Part shown: piece by piece, positions 14,075-22,221 of the stretch
Layout of the letters: the number at the start of each line of letters is the position of its first letter
Numbering within the stretch: position 1 is the stretch's first letter
From: UBA1479 sp964012715
GTDB lineage: Bacteria > Pseudomonadota > Alphaproteobacteria > Rhodospirillales > Casp-alpha2
Length of the DNA stretch: 28,793 bases
Assembly (NCBI GenBank): GCA_964012715.1
Contig: CAXGUG010000044.1
Span: forward strand, 1-28,793
Reading direction: 5' to 3'
Notes under the pieces: generated by a model
Database searches by the model: none
What the model saw: only the letters and a program-made list of their open reading frames with translations
What the model was told of the DNA's origin: nothing
Program-made: the position numbers and the translations under genes

Positions 14075-17000
14075 ATGCAGATCAAGCGGCATTTCACAAA
14101 GCAGGACAAGTCGCCTTACGCGGCGATCAAATTTCGTCAGGCCACCAGCGAAATTCGCAATCCGGACGGCTCTGTCGTCTTTTCGCAAGACGGCATCGAG
14201 GTGCCGGAAGCTTGGTCGCAGGTTGCCTGCGACGTTTTGGCGCAGAAATATTTTCGCAAGGCCGGGGTTCCCGCCAAGCTGAAGAAGGTCGAGGAAAACT
14301 CGGTTCCGTCTTGGCTGTGGCGGTCCGAGCCGGACGATGCGGCGCTGAAGAAGCTGCCGAAGGAAAAGCGTTTCTCCGGTGAAATGAGCGCCAAACAGGT
14401 GTTCGACCGACTGGCCGGAACCTGGACCTACTGGGGCTGGAAAGGCGGTTATTTCGATTCCGAAGCGGATGCGCAGGCCTATTTCGACGAAATGCGCTTC
14501 ATGCTGGCCAAGCAGATGGCTGCCCCGAACTCGCCGCAATGGTTCAACACCGGTCTGCATTGGGCCTATGGCATCGACGGCCCGGCGCAGGGTCACCACT
14601 ATGTCGACTTCGAAACCGGCAAGCTGGTCGCCTCTCAGTCCTCTTATGAACACCCGCAGCCCCATGCCTGCTTCATCCAGGGCGTCTCGGACGACTTGGT
14701 GAACGAAGGCGGCATCATGGACCTGTGGGTCCGCGAAGCGCGTCTGTTCAAATACGGCTCGGGTACCGGCTCCAACTTCTCCCACCTGCGTGGCGAGAAC
14801 GAGCCCCTGTCGGGCGGCGGTCGTTCCTCCGGCCTGATGAGCTTCCTCAAGATCGGCGACCGCGCTGCGGGCGCGATCAAATCCGGCGGCACCACGCGCC
14901 GCGCCGCCAAGATGGTCGTGGTCGACGTCGATCACCCGGACATCGAGAACTACATCGGCTGGAAGGTCCAGGAAGAGCAGAAGGTCGCGGCCCTGGTCGC
15001 CGGCTCCCGCCTGGCCAAGAAGCACATGACCGCCGTCATGGCCGCCTGCCAGGCCGACCTGGGCGCCGACGCCGGCGCGGACGACCGTTTCGACCCCAAG
15101 GCGAACCCGGCCCTCAAGGCCGCGATCAAGGGCTGCCGCGGGGCCATGATCCCCGACAACTACGTTCAGCGGGTGATCCACTTCGCGCGTCAGGGCTATA
15201 CCGAGATCGATTTCCCGACCTACAACACGGATTGGGATTCGGAAGCCTATGTCACCGTTTCGGGCCAGAACTCCAACAACTCGGTTCGTCTGACCAACGA
15301 CTTCATTCGTTCGGTCCTGGACGACGGTGAGTGGGAACTGATCCGCCGCACCGACGGCACCGTCCACAAGCGGGTCAAGGCCCGCGACCTGTGGGAAAAG
15401 ATCGGCTATTCGGCCTGGGCCTGCGCCGATCCGGGCTTGCAGTACGACACCACCATCAACGAATGGCACACCTGCCCCAATTCGGGCCGGATCAACGCCT
15501 CCAACCCCTGCTCGGAATACATGTTCCTGGACGATACGGCCTGTAACCTGGCGTCCCTGAACCTGATCACCTTCGCCCAGCAGGATGGGACGTTCAACGT
15601 CGCCTCGTTCGAGCACGCGGTGCGTCTGTGGACCGTGACCTTGGAAATCTCGGTGCTGATGGCTCAGTTCCCGTCCAAGGAAATCGCTCAGCTGTCCTAC
15701 GAGTTCCGGACCCTGGGCCTGGGTTACGCCAACATCGGCGGCTACCTGATGAACGCCGGCTTGTCCTACGACTCGGTCGAAGGCCGCGCGATCTGCGGCG
15801 CCATCACGGCGCTGATGACCGGCACCTGCTACGCGACCTCCGCCGAGATGGCGTCCGAACTGGGCACCTTCCCGCGCTATGAGGAAAACGCCGAGCCGAT
15901 GCTGCGGGTCATCCGCAACCATCGTCGCGCCGCCCATGGCGAAAGCGCCGGCTACGAAGGGCTGGAAGTCAATCCGGTGCCGCTGGTCGCCAGCGAATGC
16001 CCGGACGACGCCCTGGTCGCGGCTGCCGCCAAGGCCTGGGACCTGGCCCTCGAAGCGGGCGAAGCCCATGGCTATCGCAATGCCCAGACCACGGTGATCG
16101 CGCCCACGGGCACCATCGGCCTGGTCATGGATTGCGACACCACGGGGATCGAGCCGGACTTCGCCCTGGTGAAGTTCAAGAAGCTGGCCGGTGGCGGCTA
16201 CTTCAAAATCATCAACCGGATGGTCCCGAAGGCCCTGGTCGGCCTGGGTTACACCGCCGACGAGATCACCGCGATGATCAACTACGCGGTCGGTCACGGC
16301 ACCCTGGAAGGGGCCCCCGGGATCAACGCAGAATCGTTGAAAGAGAAGGGCTTCTCCCACAATGTTATGACAAAACTTGAAAAGTCGCTGGGCGAAGCCT
16401 TCGACATCAAGTTCGTGTTCAACAAGTGGAACCTGGGCGAAGACTTCTGCCGCGAAGGCCTGGGCATCCCGGCCGAGAAGCTCGACGACATGTCCTTCGA
16501 CATGCTCACCTATCTGGGCTACTCCAAGGCTGAAATCGAAGCCGCCAACACCTACGTCTGCGGTGCGATGACTCTGGAAGGTGCCCCGCACCTGAAGGAA
16601 GAACATCTGTCCGTGTTCGATTGCGCCAACCCCTGCGGCAAGATCGGCAAGCGTTACCTGTCGGTCGATAGCCACATCCGCATGATGGCCGCGGCCCAGC
16701 CGTTCATCTCGGGCGCCATTTCCAAGACCATCAACATGCCGAATTCGGCCTCGGTCGCGGAATGCAACGAAGCCTACATGCTGTCCTGGCAGTTGGGTCT
16801 GAAGGCCAACGCCCTGTACCGGGACGGCTCCAAGCTGTCGCAGCCGCTGCAGGCCGCCCTTCTGGACGAAGCCGACGCCGAGGAAACCCTGGAAGAAGCC
16901 ATCGCCGACCGTCCGGCGGCCGCCAAGGCCGAGATCGTCGCCGAGCGCATTGTCGAGCGGATCGTCGAACGGGCCGCCGAGCGGCAGCGTCCGCCGGATC

Positions 17001-17833
17001 GTCGCAAGGGTTACACCCAGAAAGCCGCCGTCGGCGGGCACAAGGTCTACCTGCGGACCGGCGAATACGAAGACGGTGGCTTGGCCGAAATCTTCATCGA
17101 CATGCACAAGGAAGGTGCCGCCTTCCGGTCGCTGATGAACAACTTTGCGATCGCCATCTCGATCGGCCTGCAGTACGGCGTGCCGCTTGAAGAATACGTC
17201 GAAGCCTACACCTTCACCCGCTTCGAGCCGTCGGGCATCGTCACCGGCAACGACACCATCAAGATGGCGACGTCGATCCTCGACTACATCTTCCGCGAAT
17301 TGGCGGTGTCGTACCTCGAACGCAACGACCTTGCCCATGTCGAACCGGCGGACCTGATGCCCGATACCTTGGGCGATGGCTCGGCCGAGGGCGACCTGCC
17401 GGAAGACGAAGCCAACGGCATGATGGACGCGGTCGTTCAGCAATTCGCCAGCCGCGGTTATGTCCGCTCCAAGCAGTTCATGGTGGTCCAGGGCGGCCGT
17501 CAGGGCGGCAACGGTTCGAGCAGCGGCAATGCCTCGGCCAGCGGCGGGTCTTCCGCCCCGGCCACGGCGACGGCGGGCGCCATGCGCGCCTCCGGTGCGA
17601 GCGGCAGCTCGGGCAGCGGCACGAGTGTCCAGCAGACCGAGACCATCGACACCGTGCTTGAGATCGAAACGTCGGTCATTACTCAGACCGACAACAAGTT
17701 GGACCAGATCCGCGAAGCTCGCATGAAGGGCTACGAAGGTGATCCTTGCGGCGATTGCGGCAACTTCACCCTGGTCCGTAACGGCACCTGCATGAAATGC
17801 GTCACCTGCGGCGCGACCAGCGGATGTTCGTGA
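14075..17833 (+). CDS. nrdJ: Adenosylcobalamin-dependent (class II) ribonucleoside-diphosphate reductase
   Basis: A 1252-residue vitamin B12-dependent reductase that makes deoxyribonucleotides. The catalytic core contains PHACFIQGVSDDLVNEGGIM (first redox cysteine near 199), GSGTGSNFSHLRG, and NPCSEYMFLDDTACNLASLN (477-496), which carries the thiyl-radical cysteine of the NxCxE motif. NAQTTVIAPTGTIGLVMDCD follows near residue 670. A charged repeat, AERIVERIVERAAERQR, sits near 955-975. Residues ~1143-1188 form a Ser/Gly/Ala-rich linker leading to the C-terminal cysteine tail, CGDCGNFTLVRNGTCMKCVTC, which re-reduces the active site or binds metal. The ribosome site is weak (ACGGGGT). The enzyme works with or without oxygen but needs B12. 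Two terminators follow it. Confidence 0.97.
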   Translation: MQIKRHFTKQDKSPYAAIKFRQATSEIRNPDGSVVFSQDGIEVPEAWSQVACDVLAQKYFRKAGVPAKLKKVEENSVPSWLWRSEPDDAALKKLPKEKRFSGEMSAKQVFDRLAGTWTYWGWKGGYFDSEADAQAYFDEMRFMLAKQMAAPNSPQWFNTGLHWAYGIDGPAQGHHYVDFETGKLVASQSSYEHPQPHACFIQGVSDDLVNEGGIMDLWVREARLFKYGSGTGSNFSHLRGENEPLSGGGRSSGLMSFLKIGDRAAGAIKSGGTTRRAAKMVVVDVDHPDIENYIGWKVQEEQKVAALVAGSRLAKKHMTAVMAACQADLGADAGADDRFDPKANPALKAAIKGCRGAMIPDNYVQRVIHFARQGYTEIDFPTYNTDWDSEAYVTVSGQNSNNSVRLTNDFIRSVLDDGEWELIRRTDGTVHKRVKARDLWEKIGYSAWACADPGLQYDTTINEWHTCPNSGRINASNPCSEYMFLDDTACNLASLNLITFAQQDGTFNVASFEHAVRLWTVTLEISVLMAQFPSKEIAQLSYEFRTLGLGYANIGGYLMNAGLSYDSVEGRAICGAITALMTGTCYATSAEMASELGTFPRYEENAEPMLRVIRNHRRAAHGESAGYEGLEVNPVPLVASECPDDALVAAAAKAWDLALEAGEAHGYRNAQTTVIAPTGTIGLVMDCDTTGIEPDFALVKFKKLAGGGYFKIINRMVPKALVGLGYTADEITAMINYAVGHGTLEGAPGINAESLKEKGFSHNVMTKLEKSLGEAFDIKFVFNKWNLGEDFCREGLGIPAEKLDDMSFDMLTYLGYSKAEIEAANTYVCGAMTLEGAPHLKEEHLSVFDCANPCGKIGKRYLSVDSHIRMMAAAQPFISGAISKTINMPNSASVAECNEAYMLSWQLGLKANALYRDGSKLSQPLQAALLDEADAEETLEEAIADRPAAAKAEIVAERIVERIVERAAERQRPPDRRKGYTQKAAVGGHKVYLRTGEYEDGGLAEIFIDMHKEGAAFRSLMNNFAIAISIGLQYGVPLEEYVEAYTFTRFEPSGIVTGNDTIKMATSILDYIFRELAVSYLERNDLAHVEPADLMPDTLGDGSAEGDLPEDEANGMMDAVVQQFASRGYVRSKQFMVVQGGRQGGNGSSSGNASASGGSSAPATATAGAMRASGASGSSGSGTSVQQTETIDTVLEIETSVITQTDNKLDQIREARMKGYEGDPCGDCGNFTLVRNGTCMKCVTCGATSGCS

Positions 17834-17884
17834 TGGTGCGCGTCCCTACTTCCCACAACAAGGAATCCTCCCTGGGAAACTTGG

Positions 17885-17924
17885 GGCGTGCGGCGGGTCT
17901 TGACCCGTCGTACGCCTCTTTTTT
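17885..17924 (+). terminator. Strong intrinsic terminator of nrdJ
   Basis: GGCGTGCGGCGGGTC and GACCCGTCGTACGCC pair over 15 positions (two G-U pairs, minimal loop) and are followed at once by TCTTTTTT. It lies 51 bases after the nrdJ stop and is a textbook Rho-independent terminator. Confidence 0.93.
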
Positions 17925-17951
17925 GGCCTAGCCAGACGCCACAAGAAATTC

Positions 17952-17986
17952 AAAGCCGTCCTGGTCACAGCATCAGGACGGCTTTT
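17952..17986 (+). terminator. Second terminator-like hairpin after nrdJ
   Basis: AAAGCCGTCCTG and CAGGACGGCTTT form a perfect 12-bp stem with a 10-base loop, ending in TTTT. The A-run on the left arm would serve as a T-run on the minus strand, so it may act in both directions. It backs up the first terminator 27 bases earlier. Confidence 0.75.
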
Positions 17987-18046
17987 ACTTGCCTAAAATG
18001 TAATGCAAACACGGTTTGCGGTCGGGTTGCGTGTTCTGCTAGAACC

Positions 18047-18066
18047 CATTGAAAATGCTTTCAATG
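18047..18066 (+). repeat. Inverted repeat in the REC-MBL leader (1)
   Basis: CATTGAAA and TTTCAATG, perfect 8-bp arms around ATGC. It could be an operator or an RNA hairpin; no T-run follows. Confidence 0.5.
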
Positions 18067-18117
18067 AGAACCAAGTTCCAAGGGAAGCGATAATCTGTCT
18101 TTGAGGGATTTGTTAAC

Positions 18118-18144
18118 CAGTTCAAGGTGTAATGGCTTGAACTG
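18118..18144 (+). repeat. Inverted repeat in the REC-MBL leader (2)
   Basis: CAGTTCAAG and CTTGAACTG, perfect 9-bp arms around a 9-base loop, about 50 bases upstream of the start codon. A GTTTTTG run begins 6 bases after the stem, so it might act as a weak attenuator; alternatively it is a dimeric-regulator site. Confidence 0.55.
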
Positions 18145-18194
18145 CGAATTGTTTTTGGGGAAATCCGGCTTGTGCCGGCGCATTGGAACGGGAC

Positions 18195-19433
18195 ATGGAA
18201 GAACAGGGCGAGCCCATTCATATCGTCGCGGTCGACGACGACGAGATGATCCTGAAGGCCATCACCTCGATTCTCGAGGCGGCCGGGCATCGCGTAACCG
18301 CGTTTTCCAATGCTCGCGAAGCCATGGATCAGCTGCCGGATCTGGCGCCTGATTGCGTCATCTCCGACCTGATGATGCCCGATATCGATGGCTTCCAACT
18401 GTGCAAATTTGTCCGCGCCCACGAGTTGCTTAAAGACACGGTCTTCATCGTTCTGACGGCGAAAAGTTATGAATTCGACGTCAACCGGTCCTATGAATTC
18501 GGCGCCAACGGCTTCATTCGTAAACCGATCGTCCCCGCCACGTTCCTCGAAAAAGTCGACCGCATTCTGCGCGACGACATCGAATTATCGTTCTGGGGCG
18601 TGCGCGGCACCCTGCCCGTTTCCGGCGAAGGCACGCTGAAGTACGGCGGCAACACCAACTGCGTGACGCTGCAGTTCCCCCGCGATCAGATTTTCATCTT
18701 CGACGGCGGCACGGGGATCAAAACCTTCGGCGACAAGCTGATGGCCAACGGCAAACGCAACATTCGCGGTCGTATCTTCATCTCCCATCCCCATTGGGAC
18801 CATATCAACGCCATTCCGTTCTTCGCCCCGCTGTATCGGCAAGGCAACGAGTTCCAGGTCTTCGGTGCGAACCAGGGCGATATCTCGATCCGTGAAATCA
18901 TCTCGGCGCAGATGGACGGCGTCTACTTTCCGATCACGTTGAAAGAGTTCGCGGCGCGGGTCTATTTCCGTGACCTGGACGAAGAGGAATTGGAAGTCGA
19001 CGGCATCCGCGTCAAAACCAAGCTGTTGAGCCATCCGGGCAAATGCTTGGGCTTCCGCGTCGAATACAACGGCCGATCGATTTGCTACGTCACCGACAAC
19101 GAGATGTTTTTCGAAACGCACGAAGCCTATAACCCTCATTACGAGGAAAAGCTGGCTGAGTTCGTGCACGGCGCCGACGCCCTGATCACCGACACGACGT
19201 ATACGGACGCGGAATATGCCTCCAAGGTGACCTGGGGCCATTCCTGTATTTCGAAAGTTGTCGAACTTGCCGACCGCGCCAAGGTCAAGAACCTGTTCCT
19301 CTACCACCATGATCCGGACCAGCGCGATTCCGACATCGACGACAAGCTGGAAACGGCCCGCACCTTGCTGCGCGAACGCGGCAGCGATACCGTCTGTATC
19401 GCGCCCAAGGAACGCGAAACCTTCTTCATCTGA
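18195..19433 (+). CDS. Receiver domain fused to a metallo-beta-lactamase-fold hydrolase
   Basis: A 412-residue protein. Residues 8-128 are a CheY-like receiver: acidic pocket DDD at 14-16, phospho-acceptor Asp58 in CVISDLMMPD, Thr88 in FIVLTAK and Lys110 in FIRKP. From about 130 the chain is an MBL-fold hydrolase: FWGVRGTLPVSGEGTLKYGG, FDGGTGI, and the two-metal motif HPHWDH (198-203), with later candidate ligands in LLSHPGKC, YVTDNE and LYHHDP. Such hydrolases often cleave phosphodiesters, for example cyclic nucleotides or RNA-type substrates, but the substrate cannot be read here. No sensor kinase is adjacent. The ATG at 18195 is preferred, with GGAACGGG before it; a TTG at 18183 is the alternative. 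A RidA-family gene follows by 57 bases. Confidence 0.9.
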   Translation: MEEQGEPIHIVAVDDDEMILKAITSILEAAGHRVTAFSNAREAMDQLPDLAPDCVISDLMMPDIDGFQLCKFVRAHELLKDTVFIVLTAKSYEFDVNRSYEFGANGFIRKPIVPATFLEKVDRILRDDIELSFWGVRGTLPVSGEGTLKYGGNTNCVTLQFPRDQIFIFDGGTGIKTFGDKLMANGKRNIRGRIFISHPHWDHINAIPFFAPLYRQGNEFQVFGANQGDISIREIISAQMDGVYFPITLKEFAARVYFRDLDEEELEVDGIRVKTKLLSHPGKCLGFRVEYNGRSICYVTDNEMFFETHEAYNPHYEEKLAEFVHGADALITDTTYTDAEYASKVTWGHSCISKVVELADRAKVKNLFLYHHDPDQRDSDIDDKLETARTLLRERGSDTVCIAPKERETFFI

Positions 19434-19490
19434 TCCGGTGCGACGTCGCCGTTCGCGCCCCCCTTACTTGACCGAAAGGACCCCGAACCG

Positions 19491-19958
19491 ATGACCGGAA
19501 CCGTTGAAACGCGCCTGAAAGAACTGGGTATCGACCTGCCGACGCCCAGCACCCCCGCCGCCAACTACATTCCCTACACCGTCGTCGGGTCGACCGTGTT
19601 CGTGGCCGGTCAGGTTTGCGTCTGGAACGGCGAGATCACTTGCCGGGGCCGCCTAGGCGAGGACGTAACCAAGGAAGACGGCTACAAAGCGGCCCGGGTT
19701 TGCGGTCTGAACCTGATTGCTCAGGTGCGCGAAGCCTGCGGCGGCGATTTGGATCGCGTCGTGCGGGTGGCCAAGCTGGGCGGCTTCGTCAACTCCACCG
19801 CCGATTTCACCGATCACCCGGAAGTCGTCAATGGCGCGTCCGACCTGATGGTCGAAGTTTTCGGCGATGCCGGCAAGCATGCCCGCTTTGCCGTCGGCGC
19901 CCCGGCCCTGCCGCGTGGCGTAGCCGTCGAAATCGACGGGATCTTCGAAATCCGCTGA
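19491..19958 (+). CDS. RidA/YjgF-family protein
   Basis: A 155-residue member of the Rid superfamily, related to the UK114/YER057c group with a longer N-terminus than E. coli RidA. The pattern YTVVGSTVFVAGQVCVWNGE and the C-terminal HARFAVGAPALPRGVAVEID are typical. The arginine of HARFAV aligns with the catalytic Arg105 of RidA, and the glutamate of VEID with Glu120, so imine/enamine deaminase activity is plausible. RidA proteins hydrolyse reactive 2-aminoacrylate-type intermediates released by PLP enzymes. It probably shares a transcript with the REC-MBL gene. Confidence 0.92.
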   Translation: MTGTVETRLKELGIDLPTPSTPAANYIPYTVVGSTVFVAGQVCVWNGEITCRGRLGEDVTKEDGYKAARVCGLNLIAQVREACGGDLDRVVRVAKLGGFVNSTADFTDHPEVVNGASDLMVEVFGDAGKHARFAVGAPALPRGVAVEIDGIFEIR

Positions 19959-19971
19959 TCGGCCGCGCAGC

Positions 19972-20796
19972 CTATCGGTCGCGCAATTCCGCCAGGAAAT
20001 TGAGAATACGGGCCTTTGCCTCGTCGTCCTTGGCGACGACGTGATAGGTCCCCTTCAGACCCAACACCTGCATGCCGGTCGTGCCGACGTAGTCCAGGCA
20101 TTTGATCCGGCGGCCGTGGCGCCAGGGATCGTTCTCTGAATAGACCGCCAGGGCGGGTTCGTCCTTGGGCGCGTTAAAGCCCGTCGAGCAGCGCGTACCG
20201 CTCATCACGCGGCCCTTGAAGACATCGCCCGAATAGGCCGCGACGACGTTCGAGCCCTGCGAATGGCCGAACAGGAACAGCTTGTTCCAATCGACCCAGG
20301 GAAAACCCTTCATTCCGGCCAGGGCACGATCCAGTTCCTCCAGCCGCCAGGAAACGACGTTCTGATAAATGCCTTCCGGCCCGGCGCGGGAATGGGTCTT
20401 GGCATCGCAGGTCTTGACCCGGCCCGGACGGGCAAAGCTGTCGGGGGCGACGACGACGTAGCCTGCCTCTGCCAGCATACCGGCATTGAACTTGCCCGAA
20501 TTGCCGAATCCGCCGCAGCCATGCATGTAGACCACCACGGGCCGCGGCTTGCCTTTGGATAGTTCTTCCAGGGCGCGGGCCACCGACGTCAGGTCACGGC
20601 GACCGCCTAAGACGCCCGTCCCGTACGGATTGGCGTCGGCCGGCAAGTAGAAATAGGCCTGCTCCCAGGTCTTCTCGATGGCGTCGGGGCCCAGGGATTC
20701 GACCGGGACTTCTTCCATACCGGCACGCGCGCCACCAAACGGAAGCGTCATCAGAAACGTCAAAATCAGGAAAAACGCAAAGGGCCGTCCAGGCAT
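19972..20796 (-). CDS. Secreted alpha/beta hydrolase (dienelactone-hydrolase-like)
   Basis: A 274-residue protein when started at 20796, where GAGGGTGG lies just upstream and a clear signal peptide begins (MPGRPFAFFLILTFLMTLPF, cleavage after GARA). An upstream in-frame extension to 20889 would hide the signal peptide and is rejected. The hydrolase fold shows VVVYMHGCGGFGNSGKF as the oxyanion-hole strand, the nucleophile elbow GHSQGSN, a likely acid in YSENDPW, and a histidine in GTYHVVAKDD. Cysteines in MHGCGG, VKTCDAK, GTRCSTG and IKCLDY may form disulfides. The substrate is unknown. It converges with the RidA gene with only 13 bases between stops. Confidence 0.85.
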   Translation of the reverse strand: MPGRPFAFFLILTFLMTLPFGGARAGMEEVPVESLGPDAIEKTWEQAYFYLPADANPYGTGVLGGRRDLTSVARALEELSKGKPRPVVVYMHGCGGFGNSGKFNAGMLAEAGYVVVAPDSFARPGRVKTCDAKTHSRAGPEGIYQNVVSWRLEELDRALAGMKGFPWVDWNKLFLFGHSQGSNVVAAYSGDVFKGRVMSGTRCSTGFNAPKDEPALAVYSENDPWRHGRRIKCLDYVGTTGMQVLGLKGTYHVVAKDDEAKARILNFLAELRDR

Positions 20797-20960
20797 CGCA
20801 CCACCCTCGATCAAGCGGTTGCCGAACGCGGCCCGCGAGCGCACATTAATCCTCATGATCTGTTTCGAAAATGGGAATTCGCGGCGCATCCGGCCGAATT
20901 CGTCACGACAGACAGCGGCGGCTCAAAACCGCCGTTGGATGAAGGACTGAAGGATAGCCC

Positions 20961-22133
20961 ATGCCCGACGGACGCGACGCAGTCGCCATCAAAGTCATCA
21001 AATCCCTAAGTGAGATTTCGGCCGATTCCTGGGACGCCTGCGCAGGGGCGGATAACCCGTTTGTCAGCCATGCCTTTCTGTCGGCCCTGGAGGATTCGGG
21101 CTCGGCGACGCGTGAAACAGGATGGCTCGGCCAACATTTGGTGATCGAAAACCCGGCGGACGGATCCGTCGCGGCCTGCGCACCGCTTTACCTGAAGAAC
21201 CACTCCTACGGCGAATACGTGTTCGATTGGGGCTGGGCCGACGCCTATGAGCGCGCGGGCGGGCGTTATTATCCCAAGCTGCAATGCGCCGTGCCGTTCA
21301 CGCCCGCGACCGGCCCGCGCCTGCTGATCAACAAATCCCTGCCCGAGGCGCAGCAACGGGAGATGCAGGCCGCCTTGATCGCGGGGATGGCCCAGCTCGC
21401 GGAAAACCTCGGTGTTTCGTCCCTTCACGTCACCTTCCCAACCGAACAGGAATGGGACGCCTTCGGCGACGGCGGTTTCCTGCAGCGGATCGGTCAGCAG
21501 TTTCACTGGGAAAACAAAGGATTCGAGACCTTCGACGATTTCCTGGCCGAGCTATCGTCGCGCAAGCGCAAGAACATCAAGAAGGAACGCCGCGCGGTCG
21601 AGGAGGCCGACCTTGATATCCGCATCCTCGAGGGCGCGGACATCACCGAAGGCTACTGGGACGCCTTCTTTCAGTTCTACATGGACACCACCGACAAGAA
21701 ATGGGGCCAAGCCTATCTGCACCGCCCGTTCTTTTCTCTACTAGGAGAACGCCTGGGAAAGGCGGTCGTCTTGGTCGTCGTCGAAAAAGACGGGCGGCCC
21801 GTGGCCGGGGCCCTGAACCTGCGCGGCGCGGATACCCTGTACGGGCGCAATTGGGGCTGCGTCGCCGATTACAAATTCCTGCATTTCGAAGCCTGTTATT
21901 ATCAGGCCATCGATTACGCCATCGCCAACGGCCTGAAATGGGTCGAGGCCGGAGCCCAAGGCCCCCATAAGGTGCAGCGCGGCTACCTGCCCCGCCGGAC
22001 CTATTCCGCCCATTGGATCGCCGACCCCGGTTTCCGGCGGGCGGTCGCAAACTTCCTGGAAGACGAAGCCCGCGGCGTGGATACGGAAATGATGGCCTAC
22101 GGCCGGTTCTCGCCCTTCAAGAAATCGGAATGA
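20961..22133 (+). CDS. FemAB/GNAT-like acyltransferase (DUF482 family)
   Basis: A 390-residue protein of the COG3146/DUF482 type, often annotated as a GNAT-family N-acetyltransferase or peptidogalycan biosynthesis protein. Signatures include NPFVSHAFLSALEDSGSA near the N-terminus, YGEYVFDWGWADAYERAG, KLQCAVPFTPATGPRLL, ELSSRKRKNIKKERR and GRNWGCVADYKFLHFEACYY. The fold is that of FemABX-type tandem GNAT domains, whose characterised members transfer aminoacyl groups from tRNA to cell-wall or lipid acceptors; the donor and acceptor here are unknown. The ATG has AAGGA at the expected distance. An upstream GC-rich hairpin, CGGCGG and CCGCCG, lies at 20916-20934. Confidence 0.9.
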   Translation: MPDGRDAVAIKVIKSLSEISADSWDACAGADNPFVSHAFLSALEDSGSATRETGWLGQHLVIENPADGSVAACAPLYLKNHSYGEYVFDWGWADAYERAGGRYYPKLQCAVPFTPATGPRLLINKSLPEAQQREMQAALIAGMAQLAENLGVSSLHVTFPTEQEWDAFGDGGFLQRIGQQFHWENKGFETFDDFLAELSSRKRKNIKKERRAVEEADLDIRILEGADITEGYWDAFFQFYMDTTDKKWGQAYLHRPFFSLLGERLGKAVVLVVVEKDGRPVAGALNLRGADTLYGRNWGCVADYKFLHFEACYYQAIDYAIANGLKWVEAGAQGPHKVQRGYLPRRTYSAHWIADPGFRRAVANFLEDEARGVDTEMMAYGRFSPFKKSE

Positions 22134-22221
22134 ACGTATATTTCCGCTTTAATTCAGTGGATTACATTCATTAGCGAGCGGTCACGTTTCATTTACCATT
22201 CTTTTCTACGATGTACCGGCT

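Larger units (their letters stand above)
17834..18194. other. Intergenic region between nrdJ and the REC-MBL gene
   Basis: These 361 bases contain two hairpin terminators behind nrdJ, then an AT-richer leader with three further inverted repeats before the REC-MBL start. No gene is apparent in either strand. A TAATCT at 18091-18096 could be a -10 element, but no matching -35 is evident. Confidence 0.6.

Noticed and set aside
13910..17443. A 3.5-kb open frame on the minus strand opposite nrdJ
   Set aside because: It is the shadow of nrdJ: high GC and strong codon bias suppress stops in the antisense frame. The translation is rich in Gly, Val, Arg, Asp and His, resembles no protein family, and nrdJ itself is certain.
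20797..20889. N-terminal extension of the secreted alpha/beta hydrolase
   Set aside because: It would bury the signal peptide 31 residues inside the chain. The internal ATG has GAGGGTGG at the right distance.
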